A DNA stretch of 64,000 bases from Lota lota. Taxonomy: Eukaryota; Chordata; Actinopteri; Gadiformes; Lotidae. Every line of letters starts with the position of its first letter. Positions within the stretch are counted from its first letter, which is position 1. The position numbers were made by a program, and so were the translations under genes. The stretch lies in the NCBI GenBank assembly GCA_026745465.1, contig JACYXH010000019.1:1902456-1966455 (forward strand), in the 5' to 3' direction. The notes below the pieces were generated by a model. The model worked only from the letters and a program-made list of their open reading frames with translations. It made no database searches and had not been told where the DNA came from. Shown one piece after another: positions 1 to 9,553 of this stretch.

Positions 1-55
1 TCGCCCTGGGTGAACCACCTTCTTGATCATGGTATCTCTCCTGCCAGGTAAGTAT
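1..55 (-). ncRNA. U1 snRNA gene, copy 1 (5' part, cut by window start)
   Basis: Read on the minus strand, the sequence ending at 55 is the 5' end of U1 snRNA. It starts ATACTTACCTGG, the region that pairs with pre-mRNA 5' splice sites, and runs into stem-loop I. Only the first 55 nt lie in the window. It differs from copies 2 and 3 at position 39 (T instead of C on the plus strand), an otherwise invariant part of the leader before stem I. Seen directly; identity rests on close agreement with vertebrate U1. Confidence 0.95.
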
Positions 56-100
56 GAGTTGTACATGGCACACATGCTCTAGTCATTATCCCACATAAGA

Positions 101-117
101 GTCTACATCATGGTGCT
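101..117 (-). promoter_or_regulatory. Candidate proximal sequence element (PSE) of U1 copy 1
   Basis: On the minus strand this reads as a CACCATGATG-type motif located 46-62 bp upstream of the U1 start. That is the place and general form expected for the PSE bound by SNAPc at snRNA genes. The fish consensus is not known to me precisely, so this is placed by position and resemblance. Confidence 0.55.
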
Positions 118-868
118 TTCATTTAACTGACAACAACGCCTTGGCTAACAAACTACAATCAGCAGTCTGATATCTGTATCCCACAGATGCAATTCAAAAA
201 CACATTACTAGTAATATAATGAATATAGTTATAACTTTGTTGTTTCATGCCGGGCTGTATCTTCTTGGATTTCCCATAATTAAATGACATCAAGGCGCAT
301 CACTGCCCTCTGCAGGAGCATTGAGGGATTACATCAACGAGATGTCAAACCTGCACAACCAACAATCTTAATCACATTCGTATATACAACCCAAATGCAA
401 TAAATGCTACCTTATTGATAAAAGATAATGTGGTTGTTATTTTGTGGTTTTTAATGTCACTTAATTAATTGTAAACATCAAATTACACTCACCAACGTGT
501 GTGTAATAATTCTTATAATACATCCATGTAATAACACTTTTCTTTCTTTTTTTGTACATATCTTCGCATCTTTTTACAGCCGTACATTTATCAAAGAGAA
601 CAGAATAAAGACAACCAACTACTTGCTTCAGTGTAGACTGGCGATTGTCAAGAAATACACCGATTAATGTAACAAACTGTGGAAATACAGCAAAATGTAG
701 ATGTTTAGAACCTTAACCATGATCTTGTCCAAACTAGGTATGCGCACTTTTATTTATTCTGAATGTCGTGCTCCTAACCGAATCATGCTCCTAATGAACA
801 ATTTAGTCGTGCGATAGCTGCAATGGACAGGCCAGATAAAACCGACGTCTGTTTGACTGGATTATTTC

Positions 869-884
869 ATTTATCTTTCAACAA
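869..884 (-). terminator. snRNA 3' box downstream of U1 copy 2
   Basis: On the minus strand, 7-22 nt past the U1 3' end, the sequence reads GTTGAAAGATAAAT. It resembles the 3' box of snRNA genes (GTTT followed by AAAG and a purine-rich end) that directs 3' processing by Integrator. The same element occurs at 1868-1883 for copy 3. Confidence 0.6.
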
Positions 885-890
885 TTTTGT

Positions 891-1054
891 CAGGGGAGAG
901 CGCGAACGCAGTCCCCCACTACCACAAATTATGCAGTCGAGATTCCCACATTTGGGGAATTCGCACGGGTCAGCACAGCCGAAGTGCAATGGCTGAGCCT
1001 CGCCCTGGGTGAACCACCTTCTTGATCATGGTATCTCCCCTGCCAGGTAAGTAT
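891..1054 (-). ncRNA. U1 snRNA gene, copy 2 (complete, 164 nt)
   Basis: This is a full-length U1 snRNA on the minus strand, 164 nt as usual for vertebrate U1. Visible parts are the 5'-splice-site-pairing end (ATACTTACCTGG), stem-loop I, the loop II segment with TTGCACTTCGG, the Sm site (AATTTGTGG) and the 3' stem-loop ending CTCCCCTG. U1 snRNP (with U1-70K, U1A, U1C and Sm proteins) recognises 5' splice sites in the nucleus and suppresses premature polyadenylation. A proximal element at about -47 to -62 and a 3' box just beyond 891 suggest a working Pol II snRNA unit. It sits in a 999-bp tandem array. Confidence 0.97.
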
Positions 1055-1099
1055 GAGTTGTACATGGCACACATGCTCTAGTCATTATCCCACATAAGA

Positions 1100-1116
1100 G
1101 TCTACATCATGGTGCT
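1100..1116 (-). promoter_or_regulatory. Candidate PSE of U1 copy 2
   Basis: Same sequence and same spacing (about -46 to -62) as the candidate PSE of copy 1, carried along in the 999-bp unit. No TATA box lies next to it, as expected for a Pol II (not Pol III) snRNA promoter. Confidence 0.55.
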
Positions 1117-1267
1117 TTCATTTAACTGACAACAACGCCTTGGCTAACAAACTACAATCAGCAGTCTGATATCTGTATCCCACAGATGCAATTCAAAAAC
1201 ACATTACTAGTAATATAATGAATATAGTTATAACTTTGTTGTTTCATGCCGGGCTGTATCTTCTTGG

Positions 1268-1284
1268 ATTTCCCATAATTAAAT
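1268..1284 (-). promoter_or_regulatory. Candidate distal element (Staf/ZNF143-like) of U1 copy 2
   Basis: The motif ttcccataattaaat lies about 215-230 bp upstream of the U1 start. It resembles a Staf/ZNF143 (SPH) site core (CCCATAAT). Vertebrate snRNA genes carry their distal enhancer near -220, so both position and core fit. The same block is present at 269-285 for copy 1. Confidence 0.4.
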
Positions 1285-1889
1285 GACATCAAGGCGCATC
1301 ACTGCCCTCTGCAGGAGCATTGAGGGATTACATCAACGAGATGTCAAACCTGCACAACCAACAATCTTAATCACATTCGTATATACAACCCAAATGCAAT
1401 AAATGCTACCTTATTGATAAAAGATAATGTGGTTGTTATTTTGTGGTTTTTAATGTCACTTAATTAATTGTAAACATCAAATTACACTCACCAACGTGTG
1501 TGTAATAATTCTTATAATACATCCATGTAATAACACTTTTCTTTCTTTTTTTGTACATATCTTCGCATCTTTTTACAGCCGTACATTTATCAAAGAGAAC
1601 AGAATAAAGACAACCAACTACTTGCTTCAGTGTAGACTGGCGATTGTCAAGAAATACACCGATTAATGTAACAAACTGTGGAAATACAGCAAAATGTAGA
1701 TGTTTAGAACCTTAACCATGATCTTGTCCAAACTAGGTATGCGCACTTTTATTTATTCTGAATGTCGTGCTCCTAACCGAATCATGCTCCTAATGAACAA
1801 TTTAGTCGTGCGATAGCTGCAATGGACAGGCCAGATAAAACCGACGTCTGTTTGACTGGATTATTTCATTTATCTTTCAACAATTTTGT

Positions 1890-2053
1890 CAGGGGAGAGC
1901 GCGAACGCAGTCCCCCACTACCACAAATTATGCAGTCGAGATTCCCACATTTGGGGAATTCGCACGGGTCAGCACAGCCGAAGTGCAATGGCTGAGCCTC
2001 GCCCTGGGTGAACCACCTTCTTGATCATGGTATCTCCCCTGCCAGGTAAGTAT
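1890..2053 (-). ncRNA. U1 snRNA gene, copy 3 (complete, 164 nt)
   Basis: This is the second complete U1 copy, apparently identical to copy 2 over all 164 nt and displaced by exactly 999 bp. It keeps the 5' end, Sm site and 3' stem-loop. It is the most 5' unit of the array in transcription direction. Its upstream flank (2054-2400) is recognisably the same unit but carries substitutions and indels after about 2120, so its distal promoter differs from that of copy 2. Confidence 0.97.
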
Positions 2054-2098
2054 GAGTTGTACATGGCACACATGCTCTAGTCATTATCCCACATAAGA

Positions 2099-2115
2099 GT
2101 CTACATCATGGTGCT
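2099..2115 (-). promoter_or_regulatory. Candidate PSE of U1 copy 3
   Basis: The PSE-like motif is preserved at the same distance upstream of copy 3. The sequence further upstream has begun to diverge from the other units, so conservation stops just beyond this site. Confidence 0.5.
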
Positions 2116-2561
2116 TTCATTTTACTGACTACAACGCGACAACAACGCCTTGGCTAACAAACTACAATCAGCAGTCTGATATCCATATCCCAAAGATACA
2201 ATTTAAAGACTACTTAATAGCAATATAATTATAGTTGTAGCTTTGTTGTTTCCCATCATGCAGTGCTGTATTCTTCTTCTGAGGATCCCGCTTCGTAACG
2301 TTAAGAGGAGCATCACTGCCCTCAGCAGGACAATTTAGGAACTACATCAACAACATGTTAAGCACCCACAAGTACAGCAAAGTGACATAAGCAGGCCTGT
2401 CACGTATGGATCAAATTAGGGTCAAAAGTATTGAAGCTGTGTAACACCATATATGAATGTGTGAACATATTTTTTGTGAATTCTTTCAAATGTGTAAAAT
2501 ATATTGAACTAATATTTTTAATTTGCAGTTACACGTCAAAAGCCTTTCTAGCAGTTTTTTC

Positions 2562-2593
2562 CTGCAGTCTGCCAGGTATCTGGCAGACTGCAG
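2562..2593. repeat. Perfect 14-bp inverted repeat (hairpin)
   Basis: The arms ctgcagtctgccag (2562-2575) and ctggcagactgcag (2580-2593) are perfect complements separated by a 4-base loop. No TATA-flanked element end or gene is obvious around it. Confidence 0.85.
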
Positions 2594-3010
2594 ATCGCAT
2601 GGGGCCCGCACACTCAAATGTGATCATCTGATTAAGATCAGATAAACTCCTGAGAAATAGACTAACATTAACTGGATTAACTCTGGAGACAAACATTCAT
2701 GTCATGATCATCTTTAAAAAAATGGATATACAAGATAAACCTTTGGAATGAAATTTTTCGGCGGAAGCAAAGCGAACATAAACCTCCGGGTTGCGCCACA
2801 AAAACACGTCGGCCTCATCCGTCCCAAAAAACAAGAATAAATATGTAATCCGTGAGTCACTCCAAAATCTATGTTTTTTTAAGATAATACCAGCAGTTGT
2901 TTCGATTGAAGTCAGCAAAGAATCTAGCTTGGAGCATAATTGTATTGTATAACATGATTAATCAATGTCATAAATTAAATCAGCATTATACCTACAATGC
3001 CATGACATAT

Positions 3011-3090
3011 CAAATAAATAAAATACCTATCAAATAAATAAAATACCTATCAAATAAATAAAATACCTGTCAAATAAATAAAATACCTAG
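3011..3090. repeat. 20-bp tandem repeat, four copies
   Basis: The unit caaataaataaaatacctat is repeated four times head to tail, with changes only in the last bases of copies 3 and 4. It is AT-rich and non-coding. Confidence 0.9.
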
Positions 3091-5824
3091 CAAAGATATG
3101 TGAAACACATGGCCCTTGGTTTCAGAAACAGCCACAGAGAGTGGATTAGCGGCAGGTCCCTCATCATCTCCTGATGTTATGGAGAATGTGAGACAGGGTG
3201 ACCTCATATAGTGGCAACTAAAGGTTATTCCAAACAATAACTTTAAACTGAAAGGAGCTTAAAAACACTAACATAGCCTGTTTTATTGTATGTTAGGCTA
3301 GAAGCAGGTTAAGAGGCTAATATCAATCCTGTATGCTTCATGCTTGTAGAGGGGTCTGTCCTTGCAGCAGATAGTGAGCTAGAAGATGTGATAGAGGTGA
3401 AGAGAGTGAGGGAAATGAAGGCTGCTCTAAGGATGAGGAGAGGGAAGAAGAGGAGGGGAAAAGTGACAGCACTGCAGAACAGCATTTGCCAGAGGACCCA
3501 GGACTATGGCCAGAGAAGCTCACTGATCACACAATTGTTTGCAGACTGGCTAGTAAAGGTGCAGAAGAAACAGACATAACCAAAATGGCACCCATATGGA
3601 AGGCAAACCATTCCTAAATTATCTTCCCAACAATAACTACAACGAGTCGGATACAACCAAAGGTGTTGATGGAAATCAATGTTTAAGATGTAGGCCTACA
3701 ACTTTTTTTCCACTTTCGTTTCTTCTCAAGATCTGTTGACTTGCCAACAATTAGTTCGTGTTCAAATTAATGAAAGTAAAACGTATTAACCACTCACGTA
3801 TCTGGAAATTAACGATTTTGAAATACGACGTCCAACGGGAGGTGGCCGATCCATTTTAACGTTCATTCCTACTATCAGGGTTAAAGGTCACGGGTGACCT
3901 TGATGGTGAAATAATGAAAAAAAAAAAATAATAGCGCTAATTTACGCTATAATTGACCAAATCTCACAAGAAAGACGCAAAGCAACGTAGAAAGGATCGA
4001 AAAACGGATAACACTGCACCCTTCATGCTTGGAAATCATTGGTGTGTTGAGACAAACACATCGCAAGCATTTAGCATTGCGCGCGTGACCCAAACCACCG
4101 TTATTCAACATTACTGCGTTACATAATAACTCATATACAAATACAAATGTCATTAAATACGATAAAATGCCAATTTAATGTTTTACCTACTTTCTTCCGT
4201 TGTGGAGTGTTCTGGTTTCTATTCCGTCGACACTGAGGGCCAGGCTCCATGTTGTGGTCCTTACTTCGTTTTTCCAGGGTGAACCACGTTGTTCAGTACA
4301 CAAAACGGCTAACCACTAGGGTTCAATGTTGTTGTTTTGCTCATATTTGATCAATATTTACTTCGATTCGATTCGATTCGATTGGACTGGCGCATGAGAA
4401 AGAAACCCATGCTAATTATTCCCAGACACACCTGGCGGGGTTTCTATACATCAGACCATATATGTCTCTAGACCGGCCCACCCGGCAACTTAATTGGCTT
4501 GTAACACGTCCCGCCCCTTTTTGGGGGAAAGAAAATGACACTCGCCATATAGGCTACTTTAATGTAAAATAGCAGTACAAAACAAAACAAATTTAAAACC
4601 GACCCATATTGAATTCGTTCATAAACGACGCATAGACATGTCAGTCTTAAGACCTCATGGTGCCCCTGGGCAATTAATGCAGATGTTGTAAATTATGCTT
4701 AATGAGAAATTCCGTTATTAGAAATCATAACTGAATAAAGTGCAGAGCTATTGTTTTGTCTTTTGTTGACCTTAATAAAATATAACTATTCTAGGGAGGC
4801 CTATATTATTAGTATAAATCATAAGAAAGTTCATATTTTTCCTTGTGGTACTTAAGCAGGATGTGTAGGCGTATATCTGCTATAATCTACACAGAAAAGG
4901 GGAACATGAGTAAATGTACAAACTAAAATAAAGCTTCATTTATTTAATCAAACCCACCCAAACTCACTCAAACAAGTCAGAAGCTTGCCAAGTAGCCCCC
5001 ATCTTTCCACCAGTACACAGGGACATTGATAGCCCTTTCTTACCAACGCAGAGTATAGTTATAAGGCATGATTGCGATAATAGCACACCAAACACTAAAA
5101 TCGACCATTACAAAAAGCAATTCATCATTAACAGTATCACAGTTATTCAACCAACTCACAGCACCGCAGAACAGGGTAAATGCAGGAGTCTATGCAAAGA
5201 CACAGCGCAGGCACCACGGGCCGTCACTCAGACACATTTGTGGACAAGAAGTTAAGGTGAGTAATTTTTTGGTCACTGTTGTCGTAAACGTATGTACTGT
5301 ATCATTGCAATTAAATGTATACTTTAAAAAAAAAGTAAAATATTTAATAAAAAGATTATGAAAAACATGGATTGACACTAAAACACTACGTGAAGTTACG
5401 ATTGATGTATATTACGATAGTAACATACATAGCCAAAGTATCAAATATCATATGTTGAACAATCCACTTGATGTTTAACACCCTGAACTCATTTAAGTGG
5501 GATTTCAAATCAAAACCCGAAGGATATTACCTTCAAAGCATCACATCTAATTTTGAGAGACATTTGAGATATGTGGTTGTTATCGTTAGACAACAAAACT
5601 GGCAATCATCCTTTTACCACAATGTGTTCCCATTGAAATACTACAAAATGATACCAATGAGTTATTGCCATCCCCAAGCTACGTGCTAGGTATTTAAAAC
5701 AACTTGTATCAGAATTCATTTGTTGTTTTCAGGAGATGGAAACAGAATGGACAGAGACAGCAGGGAGAGTGCTCAAAGGTAGATAGATAAGGTAGGTAGA
5801 TAAGGAACATGTGACTAAGATGTG

Positions 5825-5860
5825 ACTTAATAGAGTGACTAAGAAGCCACTCTATTAAGT
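5825..5860. repeat. 13-bp inverted repeat next to the Tc1 relic
   Basis: The arms acttaatagagtg (5825-5837) and cactctattaagt (5848-5860) are perfect reverse complements around a 10-bp loop. They end 7 bp before the left terminal repeat of the Tc1-like element. Confidence 0.8.
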
Positions 5861-5867
5861 AAATAAA

Positions 5868-6816
5868 CTGCTCAAAAAATAAAGGGAAAACTAAAATAAC
5901 ACATCCTAGATCTGAATGAATGAAATAATCTTAGTAAAAACTTTTTTCTTTACATAGTTGAATGTACTGACAACAAAATCACACAAAAATGATCAATGGA
6001 AATCAAATTTATCAACCCATGGAGGTCTGGATTTGGAGTCACACTCAAAATTAGCTCAGTGTGAACCTGCTTTCATCTGTGAAGAGCACAGGGCGCCAGT
6101 GGCAAATTTGCCAATCTTGGTGTTCTCTGGCAAATGCCAAACGTCCTGCATGGTGTTGGGCTGTAAGCACAACCCCCACCTGTGGACGTCGGGCCCTCAT
6201 ACCACCCTCATGGAGTCTGTTTCTGATCGTTTGAGCAGACACATGCACATTTGTGGCCTGCTGGAGGTCATTTTGCAGGGCTCTGGCAGTACTCCTCCTT
6301 GCACAAAGGCGGAGGTAGCGGTCCTGCTGCTGGGTTGTTGCCCTCCTACGGCCTCCTCCACGTCTCCTGATGTACTGGCCTGTCTCCTGGTAGCGCCTCC
6401 ATGCTCTGGACACTACGCTGACAGACACAGCAAACCTTCTTGCCACAGCTCGCATTGATGTGCCATCCTGGATGAGCTGCACTACCTGAGCCACTTGTGT
6501 GGGTTGTAGACTCCGTCTCATGCTACCACTAGAGTGAAAGCACCGCCAGCATTCAAAAGTGACCAAAACATCAGCCAGGAAGCATAGGAACTGAGAAGTG
6601 GTCTGTGGTCATCACCTGCAGAACCACTCCTTTATTGGGGTGTCTTGCTAATTGCCTATAATTTCCACCTGTTGTCTATTCCATTTGCACAACAGCATGT
6701 GCAATTTATTGTCAATCAGTGTTGCTTCCTACGTGAACAGTTTGATTTCACAGAAGTGTGATTGACTTGGAGTTACATTGTGTTGTTTAAGTGTTCCCTT
6801 TATTTTTTTGAGCAGT
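5868..6816 (-). mobile_element. Tc1/mariner-like DNA transposon, internally deleted
   Basis: The left end ctgctcaaaaaataaaggg (from 5868) is mirrored by the right end ccctttatttttttgagcag (to about 6816), giving terminal inverted repeats flanked by TA-rich DNA. Inside, on the minus strand, is the N-terminal half of a Tc1-type transposase. Related fish elements are about 1.6 kb; this one is about 0.95 kb. The missing piece is the part encoding the rest of the catalytic domain, so the copy cannot encode a full transposase. Confidence 0.9.
6051..6566 (-). pseudogene. Tc1-like transposase, N-terminal half (truncated)
   Basis: A 171-residue frame starts near the right end of the element. It contains a paired/HTH-type DNA-binding region (about residues 15-110: [21 protein letters not shown], split by helix-turn-helix spacing, then an [13 protein letters not shown]-like hook) and the start of the DDE domain, including the first catalytic Asp in LFTDESRF. 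It stops three residues after this. The second Asp and the third acidic residue are absent because of the internal deletion. It is therefore non-autonomous and inactive as an enzyme. Confidence 0.85.
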
Positions 6817-6819
6817 GTA

Positions 6820-8951
6820 TGTTACAATTTCTGCTTAGCAGTATATCATTTCAGGCAGACCTGTGCAGGTATGCAATGCAAATGTGCACAAGAGAAATAA
6901 ATATCAGAATACCAGGCACACCCAGATTAAGTGAGGTGCTGTTTAGAGCTTAATAAAACGAAGCATTACCTTTTCACTCAAGTACAGAAAATAAAAAATC
7001 GGAACCCTGTAGAGTGAAAATGTAATCAAGTCTGTCTTGCACTTGAACTCCTTGAAGCAGTATGATTTTGATACTTGCTCCAACATGCAAATAGTTATGT
7101 GTATTCTATGGAGTGTGCCGTATTTTCTATTGATGGGAATCCTGAGGAGAAAACATAGTTTTATTTGTAGCCAGCATCTCCCTTTCTCTGTATGTGCCTT
7201 ATGATCAGGGACGCCGCCCCCACCACGTGCATCATGCCTCCAGCACTTGGTAGGGCACCAAGTGCTGGAGGTGCCATAATTATGATCATCATCATAATAA
7301 TCATAATGATTAATTATTTAAATTTAAGATGAAGCACAACTACAATTGGCATCATTGAATACACCATTATTGGCATTAGGCAATACATAGATATGCATAT
7401 TTGCTCTAAATAATACAATTAATGATGGTGCCCCCCATTTTGAACAACATGCAAGCTACGTGGTATCAGAGATTACAGAGTCCATAACAACCACCATAGC
7501 AACGATTGAAACCGTTGCATTAACAAACAAACGAAACACTATGCCTTCACTGAACGAACAACATGAAAATAAAATGCTAATTGCTTGCTAGAAATGTTAA
7601 CAAAACGCTATTACGTCTTAAAATGTTGTAATATCCACTGATAATAAAATGAATGTCATCCATGTTGTTTTGGCAGACAGAACCCTGACAGTCACGTGAC
7701 GTGTTGCTGGTTTCTTGGACCAGCCCATAGGGGGCGCTGGACCATCCCAACGAACATATGGGTCGTTTAGTGTGATATTGACAAACGACCAATTCTGTCG
7801 TTTAGGTTGGAGATCACGTTACACAAGTTGTACAGGAAGTGGGCTGCGGGGGATGTGAAACCTGTTCATAAGTCACGGATTACTTCTGTGACAAAAAGTA
7901 CGTCAATAAAATCATCTGGGTAAAAAAAGCTATATTTAGTAGAACACACTATCACTCGTGGATTATATCCTTCAATGTATCTTTAATGCATGGACAGCAG
8001 ACAGAGCCCCTGAATAAGACTGTGTGCTGAAACACATCTGTTGGTATAATTTGTCTTGGATATTTTACTCAACGTTATTGTTTTCATACATTGCTTGGAA
8101 ATGTAAAACATGAACTAGAGCCTTGATGGCTGAAATATATGGACATCTTTTTCACCTAACAGAGCCACTGTTACTGTTACCCTGAAGGGTAAACCAATCG
8201 GCCAAGATCTGGAACACAGAAATAAAACATAAGACAAATTAATTGTTCATATTTGTAAAGAGTATCAGGGCACATCTGCCTAGACATGCAAATAAGGTGG
8301 TAGACCGTGGGCGTCAACTTTGAATACATGTCTATAGCCTATGCTGTGAACTTCCACTTTTGTAATATGACATGTATCATAGGTTCTGAAGGATAAAACA
8401 CATTTCATATTGGATTGGAGCCTGATGAGAGGATGCAGCACAGTGCCAACTTGCAATCAGTTAAATTATGAGCTGTGTCAGTTGACATCATGCCAGACCA
8501 TTTTTAAATGAATTGTTGAAAAAAAAGTCATTTAAGAATCTGCTAATGTATTTTCTATGGAAAAATGTAAATCCTAAACATCATGCACATTTCACAGTTC
8601 TACTATTATTTGTCAGCGTACTTCCCTTCCCTTTAGTGTCCTGGAGTTTTCGTTACGAATCTCAATGCAGTCAATGATTAAGACCACATTTTGGTTTCCT
8701 CTCCGGCGGTACAGTAGTTGAGATACATTGACAGGCCAGAGGATGAGGGAGATCTTAGCACACATCATTTTCATCTTGTGAACATGTAGAGCGTCAGGGT
8801 CTCATAGCTTCCTGTTGTCTTTTCTTGTTAAAGCTTGGAGCCATAAAGCCCTTCTATCAGAATCTTTCTCAGGACAGGGCAGGGGAACAAATTCGAGATC
8901 CTATTACATCACCCAAATTATTTATTCAGAGAATCTGTGGATACCTATTGT

Positions 8952-8982
<31 letters not shown>

Positions 8983-9553
8983 GTTACAAATTGACTCTTT
9001 AGTAATTGAGCTTTAATCCAAAGTAGTGAATTCAGACACGTGATTAATGAGCAGGTATACGGGTAAGGCCTCTTGCTCAAGGAGGCCTACAGGTTTGGTG
9101 ATGAACAAAGGGGTTCCAACCCAGAGCCTTCAGCCTGGTAATGAATCACCCAACCATGAATAGATTACTGCCCCCTGCGTATTTATGGCTTAATGTGTCA
9201 CATCTCGGGCCTGAGTCAGAGATTAAACTAAGTACTTAATCAACTCAAATTAGTTGAAACCACCTGGGGTTTCTATTCCTGTTGTTTGAGTGCTCAATAA
9301 TTGTGCACCGAGACGCTCTCCACTCTTTGACTTTTGATAACGCAGAAGGTAGCAAACTGTTTATCCCACTGCTTCTACAAGCAGTGGTCACGCCCCTGTG
9401 CAAAAGTGACTGCTATATTGTTGTCACAGGTCATCACATTTTCCGCAGGCCTTTGAATGTCAAGGAAAAAAACACAAAAAGAAAGAGAAACTTAGTCACC
9501 CCGCCTCCACATGCTAGTTCTAAACGAAGAGCTTGAAAGCACAACTCGCAGTG
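6820..9553. other. Non-coding stretch, no gene recognised
   Basis: No coding region is supported here. It holds a 14-bp hairpin near 7237 and a homopolymer run of C then A at 8954-8984. A fragment of a dispersed fish repeat lies around 9040-9150 (gcaggtatacgggtaagg, then a cttgctcaaggaggcctac block). The last few hundred bases are the likely promoter of the IgV receptor gene that follows. Confidence 0.55.
7237..7271. repeat. 14-bp inverted repeat (hairpin)
   Basis: The arms cctccagcacttgg (7237-7250) and ccaagtgctggagg (7258-7271) are perfect complements with a 7-base loop. The surrounding DNA is unassigned. Confidence 0.85.

Larger units (their letters stand above)
1..2400 (-). repeat. 999-bp tandem array of U1 snRNA units, with degenerate edge
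   Basis: The motif tcgccctggg recurs at 1, 1000 and 1999, so the period is exactly 999 bp. By eye, units 1-999 and 1000-1998 differ at one base (39 versus 1038). From 1999 the unit repeats faithfully to about 2120. It then continues as a diverged copy (shared blocks around 2160 and 2305-2360) and fades near 2400. Each unit holds one U1 gene plus about 835 bp of spacer. The array probably continues left of the window. Confidence 0.95.
2400..5860. other. Non-coding stretch, no gene recognised
   Basis: Between the U1 array and the Tc1 relic I see no supported gene. The open frames here are short and lack family similarity or splice context. A 79-residue Lys/Arg/Glu-rich frame near 3340 looks like chance low complexity. 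Minor structure includes a hairpin near 2562, a 20-bp tandem repeat near 3011, an A-run at 3915, a (cgatt)n run near 4362-4382 and a 13-bp inverted repeat at 5825-5860. Confidence 0.6.

Noticed and set aside
1-2053. Perfect 5' splice sites (CAG|GTAAGTAT) on the plus strand at 48, 1047 and 2046
   Set aside because: These are the complement of the U1 5' end, not exon boundaries.
1-2400. Regular repeats suggesting an array such as CRISPR or satellite
   Set aside because: The unit is 999 bp and contains a full U1 gene; this is a gene array in eukaryotic DNA.
3340-3579. 79-residue charged frame
   Set aside because: Low-complexity Lys/Arg/Glu content, no family resemblance, no splice or promoter context.
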